Source: JBCBST01 sp039819115
GTDB taxonomy: Bacteria > Bacteroidota > Rhodothermia > Balneolales > Balneolaceae
Reading direction: 5' to 3'
Assembly (NCBI GenBank): GCA_039819115.1
Contig: JBCBST010000078.1
Location: 1-15,120, forward strand
DNA: 15,120 nucleotides
Below are positions 7,601 through 13,996 of this stretch, in pieces. The stretch's first letter is position 1. Every line of letters begins with the position of its first letter. The position numbers and the translations under genes are program-made. The notes below the pieces were generated by a model. That model was not told the origin of the DNA, ran no database searches, and saw only the letters and a list, made by a program, of their open reading frames with translations.

Positions 7601-7763
7601 TGGCGCCTGGAAACGCCGTTACAATGTTTGCACTCCGGATGGTAAAAGGAGGCATACTATCTCTTGGCAGGGATGAGAATCCTACTACTCCAAGAATGAT
7701 TACAATACCAAGTAACAAATACGTTACGCGGCTATTATTGATGGCAATGGAAGTTATGTTCAT
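4689..7763 (-). CDS. RND-family efflux pump, inner-membrane permease (AcrB/HAE1-like)
   Basis: A proton-driven exporter of 1024 residues, close to the usual 1,020-1,050. Topology is typical: one N-terminal span (about 13-30), a large periplasmic porter/docking loop (to about 335), spans 2-6 (about 338-490), a short cytoplasmic link, span 7 (about 520-542), a second loop, and five C-terminal spans ending LVPLLYKLFYRV. The span-4 proton-relay motif is GMLVDNAIVMAE with Asp400-Asn401, where E. coli AcrB has two Asp. In span 10 the motif VINNAIVLID puts Asn931 where AcrB has Lys940. Both substitutions are, from memory, common in many bacterial HAE1 pumps. It starts 4 bp after the adaptor gene and overlaps the DUF6268 gene by 4 bases. 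Substrate cannot be read from sequence; drugs, bile-like amphiphiles or lipids are all possible. Confidence 0.95.
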   Translation of the reverse strand: MNITSIAINNSRVTYLLLGIVIILGVVGFSSLPRDSMPPFTIRSANIVTAFPGASPERIELLVTDPIEKVVQEIPEVDYIDSESRTGISIVKVALKESVDPSEMQPIWDRLRRKIDKISMPSGVSNGPNLNDDGLGDTYGIAVGLENDGYEPKELETYADRLRNELIRLQDAAKVELTGVLERRVFIEYNDAELANYQLSANELQSIISATNIIIPAGEIGIEDERVILEPSGSFESIQDIEEMLIPIGQETIFLKDIAEVYEDYISPRETMVRMNGEQAIGLHISLKDGANIVQLGEEVDLLLTRFNQSLPVGITARRIASQDTSVSESVSDFISNLIQSVVIVLAVMLMFLGLRTGIVVASLIPAAIVMAIFLMDVFAIGLNQVSLAALIMALGMLVDNAIVMAESMMVKMERGERALDAAISSSRELMIPLLTSSLTTSAAFLSFFIAESTMGEIMGPLFSVITITLLSSWLMALTIVPMLAILFIRVNKDTENQKPGLFDKLIVYYRGLIIWALSRPVLVLASVIGLLFISLVGMTNLGFVFMPDSERNLVTVDVVLPTGISLETTAATVSQLEQFLSDSLFVQESRTQGVTDWSSFIGEGPRSYDLGYQPEQKQTNYAHLLLNTSDSDDNQLVIDQINQFAFFNLPDAKVTVKRLGSGGGASVPVQIRISGPDANQLISIASETKNKLRSIPGALNVDDDWGPKIKKVYVDINQSKLSLNGLNNQDVALSSFTTLSGFTVGEYRENEDNIPISMRTEGSLDVVYEDLEGLNIYSQMSGRSVPMAQVADISVDWQLAKILRRDQVRTITVESQLVTGFTANEVSGPMKSWLDEQLPKWGSRYSYELGGESEASADAMGAVIAKLPMSFFIIILLLMMQFNSVRKSGIILLAVPFGIIGVVGGLLLTNTNLSFTGFLGIISLAGIVINNAIVLIDRIQLELDENNRPPYDAIIAAAEERFRPILLTTFTTSLGLIPLWLGGGPMWEPLAIGIIFGLLFATVITLVLVPLLYKLFYRVSVSS

Positions 7764-7767
7764 GCTT

Positions 7768-8853
7768 CTACTCGTTTAGAAGAGTCACCTTCATTCCATC
7801 AAAAAGGGTGCGTAGACCCGCTGTGGCTACAATCTGGTTTTCCTCCAGTCCCGATCGCACGATAAAGCCACCGGATATAAGACTCCCAATCTCTATGCTC
7901 ACTTTTTCTGCATGGAAGGATTCATCCGAAGGGGTTAACACATAGACAAAGGCTCCGTTTTCGTCTTCACCCACTGCTTTCACAGGCACAATAAGCTGGG
8001 ACCGCTGGCTTTCATCACCAAACGTAAACGTCACCTCAACCGGCATACCTGGCCGTACATCGGAAGAGGGGTTATCCATGGAGGTGATGACCGGGTACGT
8101 TCCGCCAGAAGAGCTATACCCCAATTCCGTGATTACCCCTTCAAATTCAGCATTGAGAGTTGGAATCCGTATGGTTGTGGCACTTCCCTGTCGTACCTGG
8201 CTGATGTACCGCTCGGGTACCCCGGCCTGGGCTTCAATGTCTTTCGCATTTTCCTGGCTCATGGTTAAGATAGACTGTCCGGCGCGGATCACCTCGTTCC
8301 GCTCCACATTCACCGTAGATACAATCCCGCTCATGGGTGCTGTTAACGTGGTATAAGAAAGCTGGGATCGTTGAAGGTCTAACCGGCGTAGTGAAATCTC
8401 ATACGAGCTCTGCGCGTTGGATAGGGTGCTCTTTGCCTGATCGTAGTCGGTTAAGGATGCATTGCTCGTTTCGTAGAGCAATTTAATCCGGTCGAAATTT
8501 GAGGTCGCTGTTTGTAGCTGTACCTCGGCATTAGCTACATCCAGTTCGGCCTGCTCCAGGGAAAGCTTCACATCGGTTTGATCGAGTTGTGCCAGGGCCT
8601 GTCCTCTCCGTACCCGTTGACCAACGGATACATTCAGCTGAGTAATCAGTCCGCCGGTGCGGAAGCTAAGATTGGTTTCAGATCCGGATTGTGTGATCCC
8701 GTTAAACGTACGGGACGTCAAACCGCCATAGGATTCCACCATCCCGTATTTAATCGGTTTAGGCGGTTCCATCTTCGCTTCCTCGGTAGCGTCGTTACAA
8801 CCCGCCACAAGCATAAAGGTGATGGTCAGGTATAGAAATATCGTTTTTCGCAT
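7768..8853 (-). CDS. Periplasmic adaptor (membrane-fusion protein) lipoprotein of the RND pump
   Basis: A protein of 361 residues linking the pump to the outer-membrane channel. The N-terminus is a lipoprotein signal with lipobox LVAGC, so Cys19 is the lipidated residue. Two halves of a lipoyl domain (about 60-95, RTGGLITQLNVSVGQRVRRG; and 166-198, TLTAPMSGIVSTVNV) flank an alpha-helical hairpin (96-165). A beta-barrel domain (about 200-280, with RPGMPVEVTF) and a membrane-proximal domain (about 285-361, ending GLRTLFDGMKVTLLNE) follow. The single short hairpin is AcrA-like. Its ATG shares one base with the stop of the TolC fusion gene (TAATG), suggesting translational coupling, and the pump gene follows after 4 bp. 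Confidence 0.95.
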   Translation of the reverse strand: MRKTIFLYLTITFMLVAGCNDATEEAKMEPPKPIKYGMVESYGGLTSRTFNGITQSGSETNLSFRTGGLITQLNVSVGQRVRRGQALAQLDQTDVKLSLEQAELDVANAEVQLQTATSNFDRIKLLYETSNASLTDYDQAKSTLSNAQSSYEISLRRLDLQRSQLSYTTLTAPMSGIVSTVNVERNEVIRAGQSILTMSQENAKDIEAQAGVPERYISQVRQGSATTIRIPTLNAEFEGVITELGYSSSGGTYPVITSMDNPSSDVRPGMPVEVTFTFGDESQRSQLIVPVKAVGEDENGAFVYVLTPSDESFHAEKVSIEIGSLISGGFIVRSGLEENQIVATAGLRTLFDGMKVTLLNE

Positions 8854-11204
8854 TATTTTGTACTATTTAAAGTGTTTTGAAGGCGATTGTTGAAGTCTTG
8901 TCGTTCTTCTTCTGTCATCATGATGGTGAAGCTTCCCACATTAAACTCCAGTTGTAAGCGAGCCTGAACATATTGGAAGACCGATAACTCAGAAGCCAGC
9001 CGGGCTTCCAGAGCTGCCTGCTGAGCGTCAATCAGCTGAGTAATCGTTACCTGCCCTTGAGTGTAGTTGTCCTGTACTAATTCAAAGTTTTTTTGAGCGC
9101 TTTCAGCTGCTGTGCGGGTAAATTCGATGTTTGTACTTGTACTTAGTACGTTTAATACGCTGGATCGTACACCAAGCTCAAGATTCTGATCCAGCAGTAC
9201 TCTGGTCTGATCCTGTTGATCTAAACTGACCCTGGATTGTTGTATGGCCACCGTTCTGCTGAATCCATCGAAAATGGGAAAGCTGAGCGAGACTCCCACA
9301 AACCAGGAGTTATCCTGGAATTCTGAAATCCCTAACGCCATTGCGCTGGCATCAATCGTTGAACCCACCCCACCTCGCTGAAGCACCTGGGAGGTCTGGG
9401 CCTGCAGCGCTACCGTAGGTATATACATCAATCGCTTATTCTGAGTCAGTTGCCGGTTCGTTGCGTTGATACTCTCCAGCAGGGCTTTTTTGTTGGGATT
9501 ATTTCGCTGACTTTCTTCCACGAAGAAGTTGGAAATCAGTTCCAGGTCCCGGGGAGTCCGGATACGTTCCGATAGCTGACCCTGATCAAAAAACTGTAGC
9601 CATTCGTCGCTGAGTGACACTTCATTGAGGTCGAACTCGGATTCCAACGTGTTGGCTAAAAGATTATTAAGCTGAAGTTTTGCAGAGAGTAACGTAGCCT
9701 GTGCTTCAATTACAGCCTGGTTTGATAAGGCTAATTCGGTTTCCCAACGATATAAATCCGAATTGGTCGAAGCTCCAAGATTTACCCGAATGGAGGCAAG
9801 CTCTTTATTCTTTTTGGTGTTTACTAAATTCTCTCGCTGAATGATCACATTGGTATTCGAAGAGAGCACATTCAGGTAGGCTACATAGGTATCAAGCAAT
9901 ACGCTCAAGACTTCAGCTTCGGTGTTAAACTCCTGGGCCTTATTCAGATAACCTGCGATTTTATAGGCAGCAATGGCATTTTCTGAATATAATAACTGTG
10001 TGAAATCCAAATCGGCTGAAAGAGATCGTTCCGGACTGTTAAATGCGGCATTTGCCCGTTCCTCGTTAATCTGAGATCCGGTCATCCCAAAAGACAGGGA
10101 CGGGAGTAGATTAGAACGTACTGACTGAATATCCAGCTCACTTAACTCAATATCCTGGTAGCTGATCCGGATGTTTAAGTTCGCTTCTAATGATTTTGCG
10201 GCTATTTCTTCGAAGGAGTACGTCTTCACCGATCGATCATCGTCACCCGTAATGGTAGCGGTGAACAAAATGTCGAATGGGATGGGCAGCTCAATCTCTC
10301 GTGCTGTGGCAATATTGATGTATAAATTCTCTTTGGTGTCGAGGGCAACCGACAAACCGGAAAGTGGAGCCCCGTTTAAGAATCCATCCACCATGATGGC
10401 CAGCTTTCGGATACCCTGATCCAGGTTGTTTTGGTTGGTTAACGATCCCAAAACACCTAGCTCAATCAGGCTGGCACTCCCAGAAAAACTTGGAAGGTTA
10501 CGCTCATTCAAGGCCTTGATCAGTATTTCTGCATCCGGTTCCTGCAGCCCCAGCATCACGGTGAAATAGGCGGCATCGGCATCGGCGGGTATCTGGTTAA
10601 TCACCGCATCCATATCGTTACCGACAGGAATAAATGAAAACCGGGTGTTCAGCTCGGATGATAAGGCTTCTGTTAAGGCGTCGCTTTTCTCGGTATTTAC
10701 CGTCGAAACGACTTTCTCATCAACAAAAATAGCCAGATTCCGGAATTCATACAGATCCTGGAAGGCCCTCAGCTCATTTTCGAGGTCCCGGGTTTGCCAT
10801 ACGTAAGAGAAGTTATCTTTGCCCGATGTTCCGTTTACATAGGGAATATCCTGAAGCTCCGGATCGATAATACCCAGTGCAATGACCGGGATGGGCAATT
10901 CCTCCTCAGCTGACAAGACTTTCCCGCTGATACTACCGATGGATAAGACCAAATCGATCCGCCCTTCCATCCGGCGATAGGTTTCCAGAACAGATGCCGC
11001 ACCGGACATCCCAAATGCGGAAGTATCAAGCATGACCTTACGGGTTGACCCCGTGGTCTGGTCTATTTCCCGAATCATTTGGTTAAGCACGATGTCGAGA
11101 TTCTCTGACTCATCGAGATCGGAAATCACACCGATACGTACCGATTGAGCCCACACAAAACTACAGCTGCTCCATAACAGAGCAATACAAATTAAACGCT
11201 TCAT
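8853..11204 (-). CDS. Fusion protein: ABC-type substrate-binding domain joined to a TolC-family outer-membrane channel
   Basis: A protein of 783 residues, far longer than the usual 420-500 of TolC-like channels. A signal peptide (1-19, ending FVWA) is followed by a periplasmic binding-protein domain (about 20-325). This resembles the ABC_sub_bind/TrpX-like family: an early RIGVISDLDES strand, VLSIGSISGKVL, IPVIALGIIDPE, and the typical ending NIATAREIELPIPFDILFTA. From about 328 (TYSFEEIAAKSLEANLNIRI) it becomes a standard outer-membrane efflux protein: two long coiled-coil helix pairs, NLLPSLSFGMTGSQ and DNSWFVGVSLSFPIFDGFSR strands, and a QGQVTITQLIDAQQAALEAR helix near the end. TolC N-termini lie in the periplasm, so the binding domain would sit outside the channel near the adaptor. 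No ABC permease or ATPase is in the window. The frame is continuous, so this is not two genes misjoined. Confidence 0.9.
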   Translation of the reverse strand: MKRLICIALLWSSCSFVWAQSVRIGVISDLDESENLDIVLNQMIREIDQTTGSTRKVMLDTSAFGMSGAASVLETYRRMEGRIDLVLSIGSISGKVLSAEEELPIPVIALGIIDPELQDIPYVNGTSGKDNFSYVWQTRDLENELRAFQDLYEFRNLAIFVDEKVVSTVNTEKSDALTEALSSELNTRFSFIPVGNDMDAVINQIPADADAAYFTVMLGLQEPDAEILIKALNERNLPSFSGSASLIELGVLGSLTNQNNLDQGIRKLAIMVDGFLNGAPLSGLSVALDTKENLYINIATAREIELPIPFDILFTATITGDDDRSVKTYSFEEIAAKSLEANLNIRISYQDIELSELDIQSVRSNLLPSLSFGMTGSQINEERANAAFNSPERSLSADLDFTQLLYSENAIAAYKIAGYLNKAQEFNTEAEVLSVLLDTYVAYLNVLSSNTNVIIQRENLVNTKKNKELASIRVNLGASTNSDLYRWETELALSNQAVIEAQATLLSAKLQLNNLLANTLESEFDLNEVSLSDEWLQFFDQGQLSERIRTPRDLELISNFFVEESQRNNPNKKALLESINATNRQLTQNKRLMYIPTVALQAQTSQVLQRGGVGSTIDASAMALGISEFQDNSWFVGVSLSFPIFDGFSRTVAIQQSRVSLDQQDQTRVLLDQNLELGVRSSVLNVLSTSTNIEFTRTAAESAQKNFELVQDNYTQGQVTITQLIDAQQAALEARLASELSVFQYVQARLQLEFNVGSFTIMMTEEERQDFNNRLQNTLNSTK

Positions 11205-11232
11205 AGGTAAACCGTAAGGTAGCTGGCTTAGC

Positions 11233-11580
11233 TTATTGGACCCGGGTCCACTTCAGCGTTCGTTTTATCATCCCTGCTTTTACCCTCAGATGAAGTTGTT
11301 CTTCTTTAATTCGGCACTCTACATTCATTCTTTTGTCCTTTTTTATAGAATAAATCTTACCATTCCATTTATTACGAGTATGCGTGAGTGTTAAGACTTG
11401 AATTTCATCCCTTCGTACTCCGGAGGTATCAATGGGATTTCCAATGTATCCCTCTTCCGTTTGATGAATTTCTACCCGTCCCTCCCCGGTATCCCAAACC
11501 CCGATGATTTCATCCTGGGCGAGTAATGAGCCGGATACAAGACTATATGCTATCGTAAGTAATAATGCCAAATGGTTCAT
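11233..11580 (-). CDS. Small secreted DUF2147-like protein, first gene of the pump operon
   Basis: A protein of 115 residues with a signal peptide (1-22, ending SGSLLAQ). The mature part has the DUF2147 layout: opening DEIIGVWDTGEGRVEIHQ, a central NKWNGKIYSIKKDKRM (compare the family's W-GKIY element) and the closing IKRTLKWTRVQ, all of which suggest a small lipocalin-like barrel. It is shorter than many members. It lies 28 bp upstream of the TolC fusion on the same strand and directly faces the divergent promoter region, so it is probably the promoter-proximal gene of the operon. Binding of a hydrophobic compound in the periplasm would fit, but that is inference; the family has no settled biochemical function. 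Confidence 0.75.
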   Translation of the reverse strand: MNHLALLLTIAYSLVSGSLLAQDEIIGVWDTGEGRVEIHQTEEGYIGNPIDTSGVRRDEIQVLTLTHTRNKWNGKIYSIKKDKRMNVECRIKEEQLHLRVKAGMIKRTLKWTRVQ

Positions 11581-11797
11581 TTGGTTGTGTATTTGATTCA
11601 GATTCTATAATCAATGTAAAATTATTGGAGCCAGTATCCCATTGGAAAAAAAATGTACGAACCGTTACTACTGCTTCACCAAATGAAAGAATCGGTGAAC
11701 CAGCATTTCGTTTAACCAGATCGCACTTTCATATCATTTCAACGTCATTTGGTGCATTTTTTCATGATCCGATTACCGCAATCCTGATATTCCCATC
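11581..11797. promoter_or_regulatory. Divergent promoter region between the pump operon and the two-component genes
   Basis: The 217 bp separate two divergent start codons, so promoters for both units must lie here or nearby. A perfect TATAAT lies at 11606-11611 on the plus strand without a well-spaced -35 box. An inverted repeat ttcacc/ggtgaa occurs at 11675-11680 and 11694-11699. A set of CATTTC-like motifs has its ATTT/CTTT elements at 11705, 11726, 11736, 11747 and 11756, giving spacings of 21, 10, 11 and 9 bp. Neither start has a good Shine-Dalgarno sequence. Which element is used cannot be told from sequence. Confidence 0.45.
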
Positions 11798-12841
11798 ATG
11801 AGCACAGCGGTCACAAAAACAGAACGTTTTCTGAGAATTGGTCCCTTTATTATCTGGTTCGGGATGAATACCCTGATTACGGCAGCTGTGTGGTATCAAA
11901 GAGATATCTTTGATGGGCTTTACTACCTGTCTACCTTCTTTTTGTTCGGTACCTTAGTTATCTGGCATTTCGGGTACCGATTATTCCCTCAGTATTTGGA
12001 AAGTGACGGTCGCCTTAATTCGAACATTGTAGCATCCATTGTTGTAAACGTCACGTTCTTTTCCCTTGGGATTATATCCCATTTTTTCCTGGTGGATATC
12101 CTGAACATACTGGAAGCACCTCATATGTATGCGCCTACTGCTGTCCGAATCGTGGTGTGGTGTTTGCTGGTTCTGTTGGGAATGATTCTCATGATCAGCA
12201 TCCGGCTTGCGGAGGTATATCACATGGCTACCGTCCGGGAAATGGAAGATAAGGTGAACCGGGCCGAATCCGAGCTGATGATGTTGAAGAATCAAATCAG
12301 TCCCCATTTCCTGTTTAATACTCTGAATAATATTTACGGGCTGGCTTATCTGGGAGATGACCGTACACCCGAGATGATTTCGATACTATCCCAAATCATG
12401 CGCTATTTATTGTACGACTGCGATCAGGAAAACGTGCCTTTAAGCAATGAGAGCGCGCTGATTGACTATTATCTCGCCCTGCAAATTCTCAAGTACGAAG
12501 ACTCCGTCAACGTGGATTATTACAAGGCCGGTATTCAGTATAACCACATCATTTCGCCCATGATTCTCATTAATTATGTGGAGAATTGCTTTAAGCATTC
12601 CGACCTGGAACATAATCCCGAAGGATGGGTCAATATCCACCTGGAAGTGGATAACAATATTCTGTTCTTTCGCACGGAAAACACGATTAAAAAAGAAATG
12701 GAAACGGTGCTGTTTGAACGAATTGGTATCGGACTTCGAAATTCCATGCGGATACTGGAAGCAAACTACCCAGGCAAGCATACTATGAAAACCGATAGTA
12801 CAGAGGGTGTGTACACCGTAGACTTAATACTGGAGTTATGA
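11798..12841 (+). CDS. LytS/YehU-type sensor histidine kinase
   Basis: A membrane kinase of 347 residues. Four N-terminal spans (about 13-33, 40-60, 76-101 and 114-138) form the sensor part with hardly any extracytoplasmic loops, so it may sense something in or near the membrane. A short coiled coil (about 141-163) leads to the His_kinase domain with LKNQISPHFLFNTLNNIYGL, where His170 is the expected phosphorylation site. The ATPase part has the N-box INYVENCFKHS (Asn263) and a G-box-like IGIGLRNSMRIL. These motifs define the LytS family rather than classical HisKA kinases. It starts at an ATG with no clear ribosome-binding sequence and ends one base before the response regulator ATG. It faces away from the pump operon, a common layout when the pair controls its neighbour. 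Confidence 0.93.
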   Translation: MSTAVTKTERFLRIGPFIIWFGMNTLITAAVWYQRDIFDGLYYLSTFFLFGTLVIWHFGYRLFPQYLESDGRLNSNIVASIVVNVTFFSLGIISHFFLVDILNILEAPHMYAPTAVRIVVWCLLVLLGMILMISIRLAEVYHMATVREMEDKVNRAESELMMLKNQISPHFLFNTLNNIYGLAYLGDDRTPEMISILSQIMRYLLYDCDQENVPLSNESALIDYYLALQILKYEDSVNVDYYKAGIQYNHIISPMILINYVENCFKHSDLEHNPEGWVNIHLEVDNNILFFRTENTIKKEMETVLFERIGIGLRNSMRILEANYPGKHTMKTDSTEGVYTVDLILEL

Positions 12842-12842
12842 C

Positions 12843-13571
12843 ATGAGTATTCAATGTTTAATTGTGGACGATGAATTTATCGCCAGAAAACTCCTTTCTG
12901 ACTATGTGAATCGTGTACCGGAATTAGAGCTGGTGGCCACCTGTAGTACCGCCCTGGAAGCAATGAGCTATATCAAGGATGATACCATCGATATCTTATT
13001 CCTGGATATCCATATGCCGGATATTACCGGGCTCGATTTCCTGAAGACTCTTCCCAACCGACCACAAACGGTGTTGACGACCGCATATACCGAATATGCG
13101 GTAATCAGCTACGAAATGGATGTGGCCGATTACCTGCTTAAACCCATTGAGTTTGACCGGTTTTATAAAGCCGTCATCAAAATCATAGGCCGGGAAAAAC
13201 AGATTGAGCTGAAACCGCCTGTTGCGGTTAATGAAACGCAAAAACCGGATAAACTTTTTATCAAATCCGATAAAAAAATTATCAAGGTGGATGTGAAGAG
13301 CATCTCGTTTATCAAAGGTCAGGGACCTTATGTGCAAGTTTTTACCACCGATGGTCAGAAAATACTCACCCTTCTTTCGATGAGTAAGCTGGAGGAACTG
13401 TTGCCCGCTAACTTTTACCGGACTCATCGCTCGTACATCGTGAATACCGATTTGATTGACAGTATTGAGGGCAACCTGATCCATATCGGGGAGCATGATA
13501 TTGTATTGAGTAAAAACAAGCGAGACGAGTTCATCGGACTGATTGATCAACCCCGGTTACTCGGCTATTGA
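12843..13571 (+). CDS. LytTR-family response regulator
   Basis: A DNA-binding regulator of 242 residues. The receiver domain (1-about 120) has the acidic pair Asp9-Asp10, the phosphoacceptor Asp55 in LFLDIHMPD, Thr80 in LTTAYTEYA and Lys100 in YLLKPIEF. The LytTR domain (about 140-240) contains LFIKSDKKIIKV, ISFIKGQGPYVQVFTTDG and the conserved FYRTHRSYIVN. LytTR proteins usually bind pairs of direct repeats spaced by two helical turns. It is almost certainly the partner of the kinase, whose stop is one base upstream. The likely target is the adjacent divergent region and hence the efflux operon, which is inferred from position only. Confidence 0.95.
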   Translation: MSIQCLIVDDEFIARKLLSDYVNRVPELELVATCSTALEAMSYIKDDTIDILFLDIHMPDITGLDFLKTLPNRPQTVLTTAYTEYAVISYEMDVADYLLKPIEFDRFYKAVIKIIGREKQIELKPPVAVNETQKPDKLFIKSDKKIIKVDVKSISFIKGQGPYVQVFTTDGQKILTLLSMSKLEELLPANFYRTHRSYIVNTDLIDSIEGNLIHIGEHDIVLSKNKRDEFIGLIDQPRLLGY

Positions 13572-13996
13572 ACGATGAAATGGAATGTTAAACCAGGGAA
13601 ACTACGAGGTGTTTTCAGACCTGGATTTGAAACAACTCACAATGAAAAAAATGTACCCGGATACAGGACAAGATTAAAGAGTATTTCTGGATCATTTGAT
13701 TGTGCTAATACATGTAGTCGGTATAATTGATATTAAAGAATGTATTAATCATGAAAAGAGAATAGTGAGTCGCAGAAAAAGTATCTGACAGGATTTTTCT
13801 AGAAGGATATGTTCGATGAAATGTGGGTTAATAGTTTGCTCAACGTGTTTTTCTATAGAATAATAGTATACATAAACATATAAATATAAATCTGGGAGAA
13901 GATAGCGCATACATGTGTAGCTAAGTGTAAATAGGAAGTTATTTTACACTTTACAATATACAATTGTGTTGTTTTCTATCTTTAAAAATCGATCAC
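13572..13996. other. A+T-rich intergenic region upstream of the repeat protein
   Basis: Apart from the doubtful 51-codon frame, the 425 bp hold no gene I can support. No terminator with a T-tract follows the regulator. Close to the downstream gene there is an inverted repeat agtgtaaa (13924-13931)/tttacact (13943-13950) and an 8-bp palindrome acaattgt (13960-13967), both in the likely promoter zone. They could be regulator sites or chance in A+T-rich DNA. Confidence 0.4.
13575..13730 (+). CDS. Possible small basic protein, 51 residues (doubtful)
   Basis: An ATG 4 bases after the regulator's stop opens 51 codons, starting MKWNVKPGKLRGVFRPGFET and ending TCSRYN, before TGA at 13728-13730. It is rich in Lys and Arg, has two Cys (CANTC) and no membrane span. 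Spacing to the regulator is that of a co-transcribed gene, but composition is A+T-rich and the length is near what chance gives. The stretch GFETTHNEKNVPGYRTRLKS faintly recalls the SFETDGHNTRYTVSSSGGF opening of the repeat protein modules downstream, so it might be a decayed fragment of one. Confidence 0.25.
   Translation: MKWNVKPGKLRGVFRPGFETTHNEKNVPGYRTRLKSISGSFDCANTCSRYN

Noticed and set aside
4689..7763. Loss of the proton pathway in the pump because an Asp and a Lys of AcrB are replaced by Asn
   Set aside because: From memory, GxxVDNAIV and NNAIVLID are common in many RND pumps, so this is normal family variation rather than a defect.
12996..13550. A 184-codon minus-strand frame inside the response regulator gene
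   Set aside because: It is the antisense shadow of a gene with complete receiver and LytTR motifs.
13584..13616. Terminator after the response regulator formed by ccagg/cctgg
   Set aside because: The stem is only 5 bp with a long loop, and no run of T follows it.
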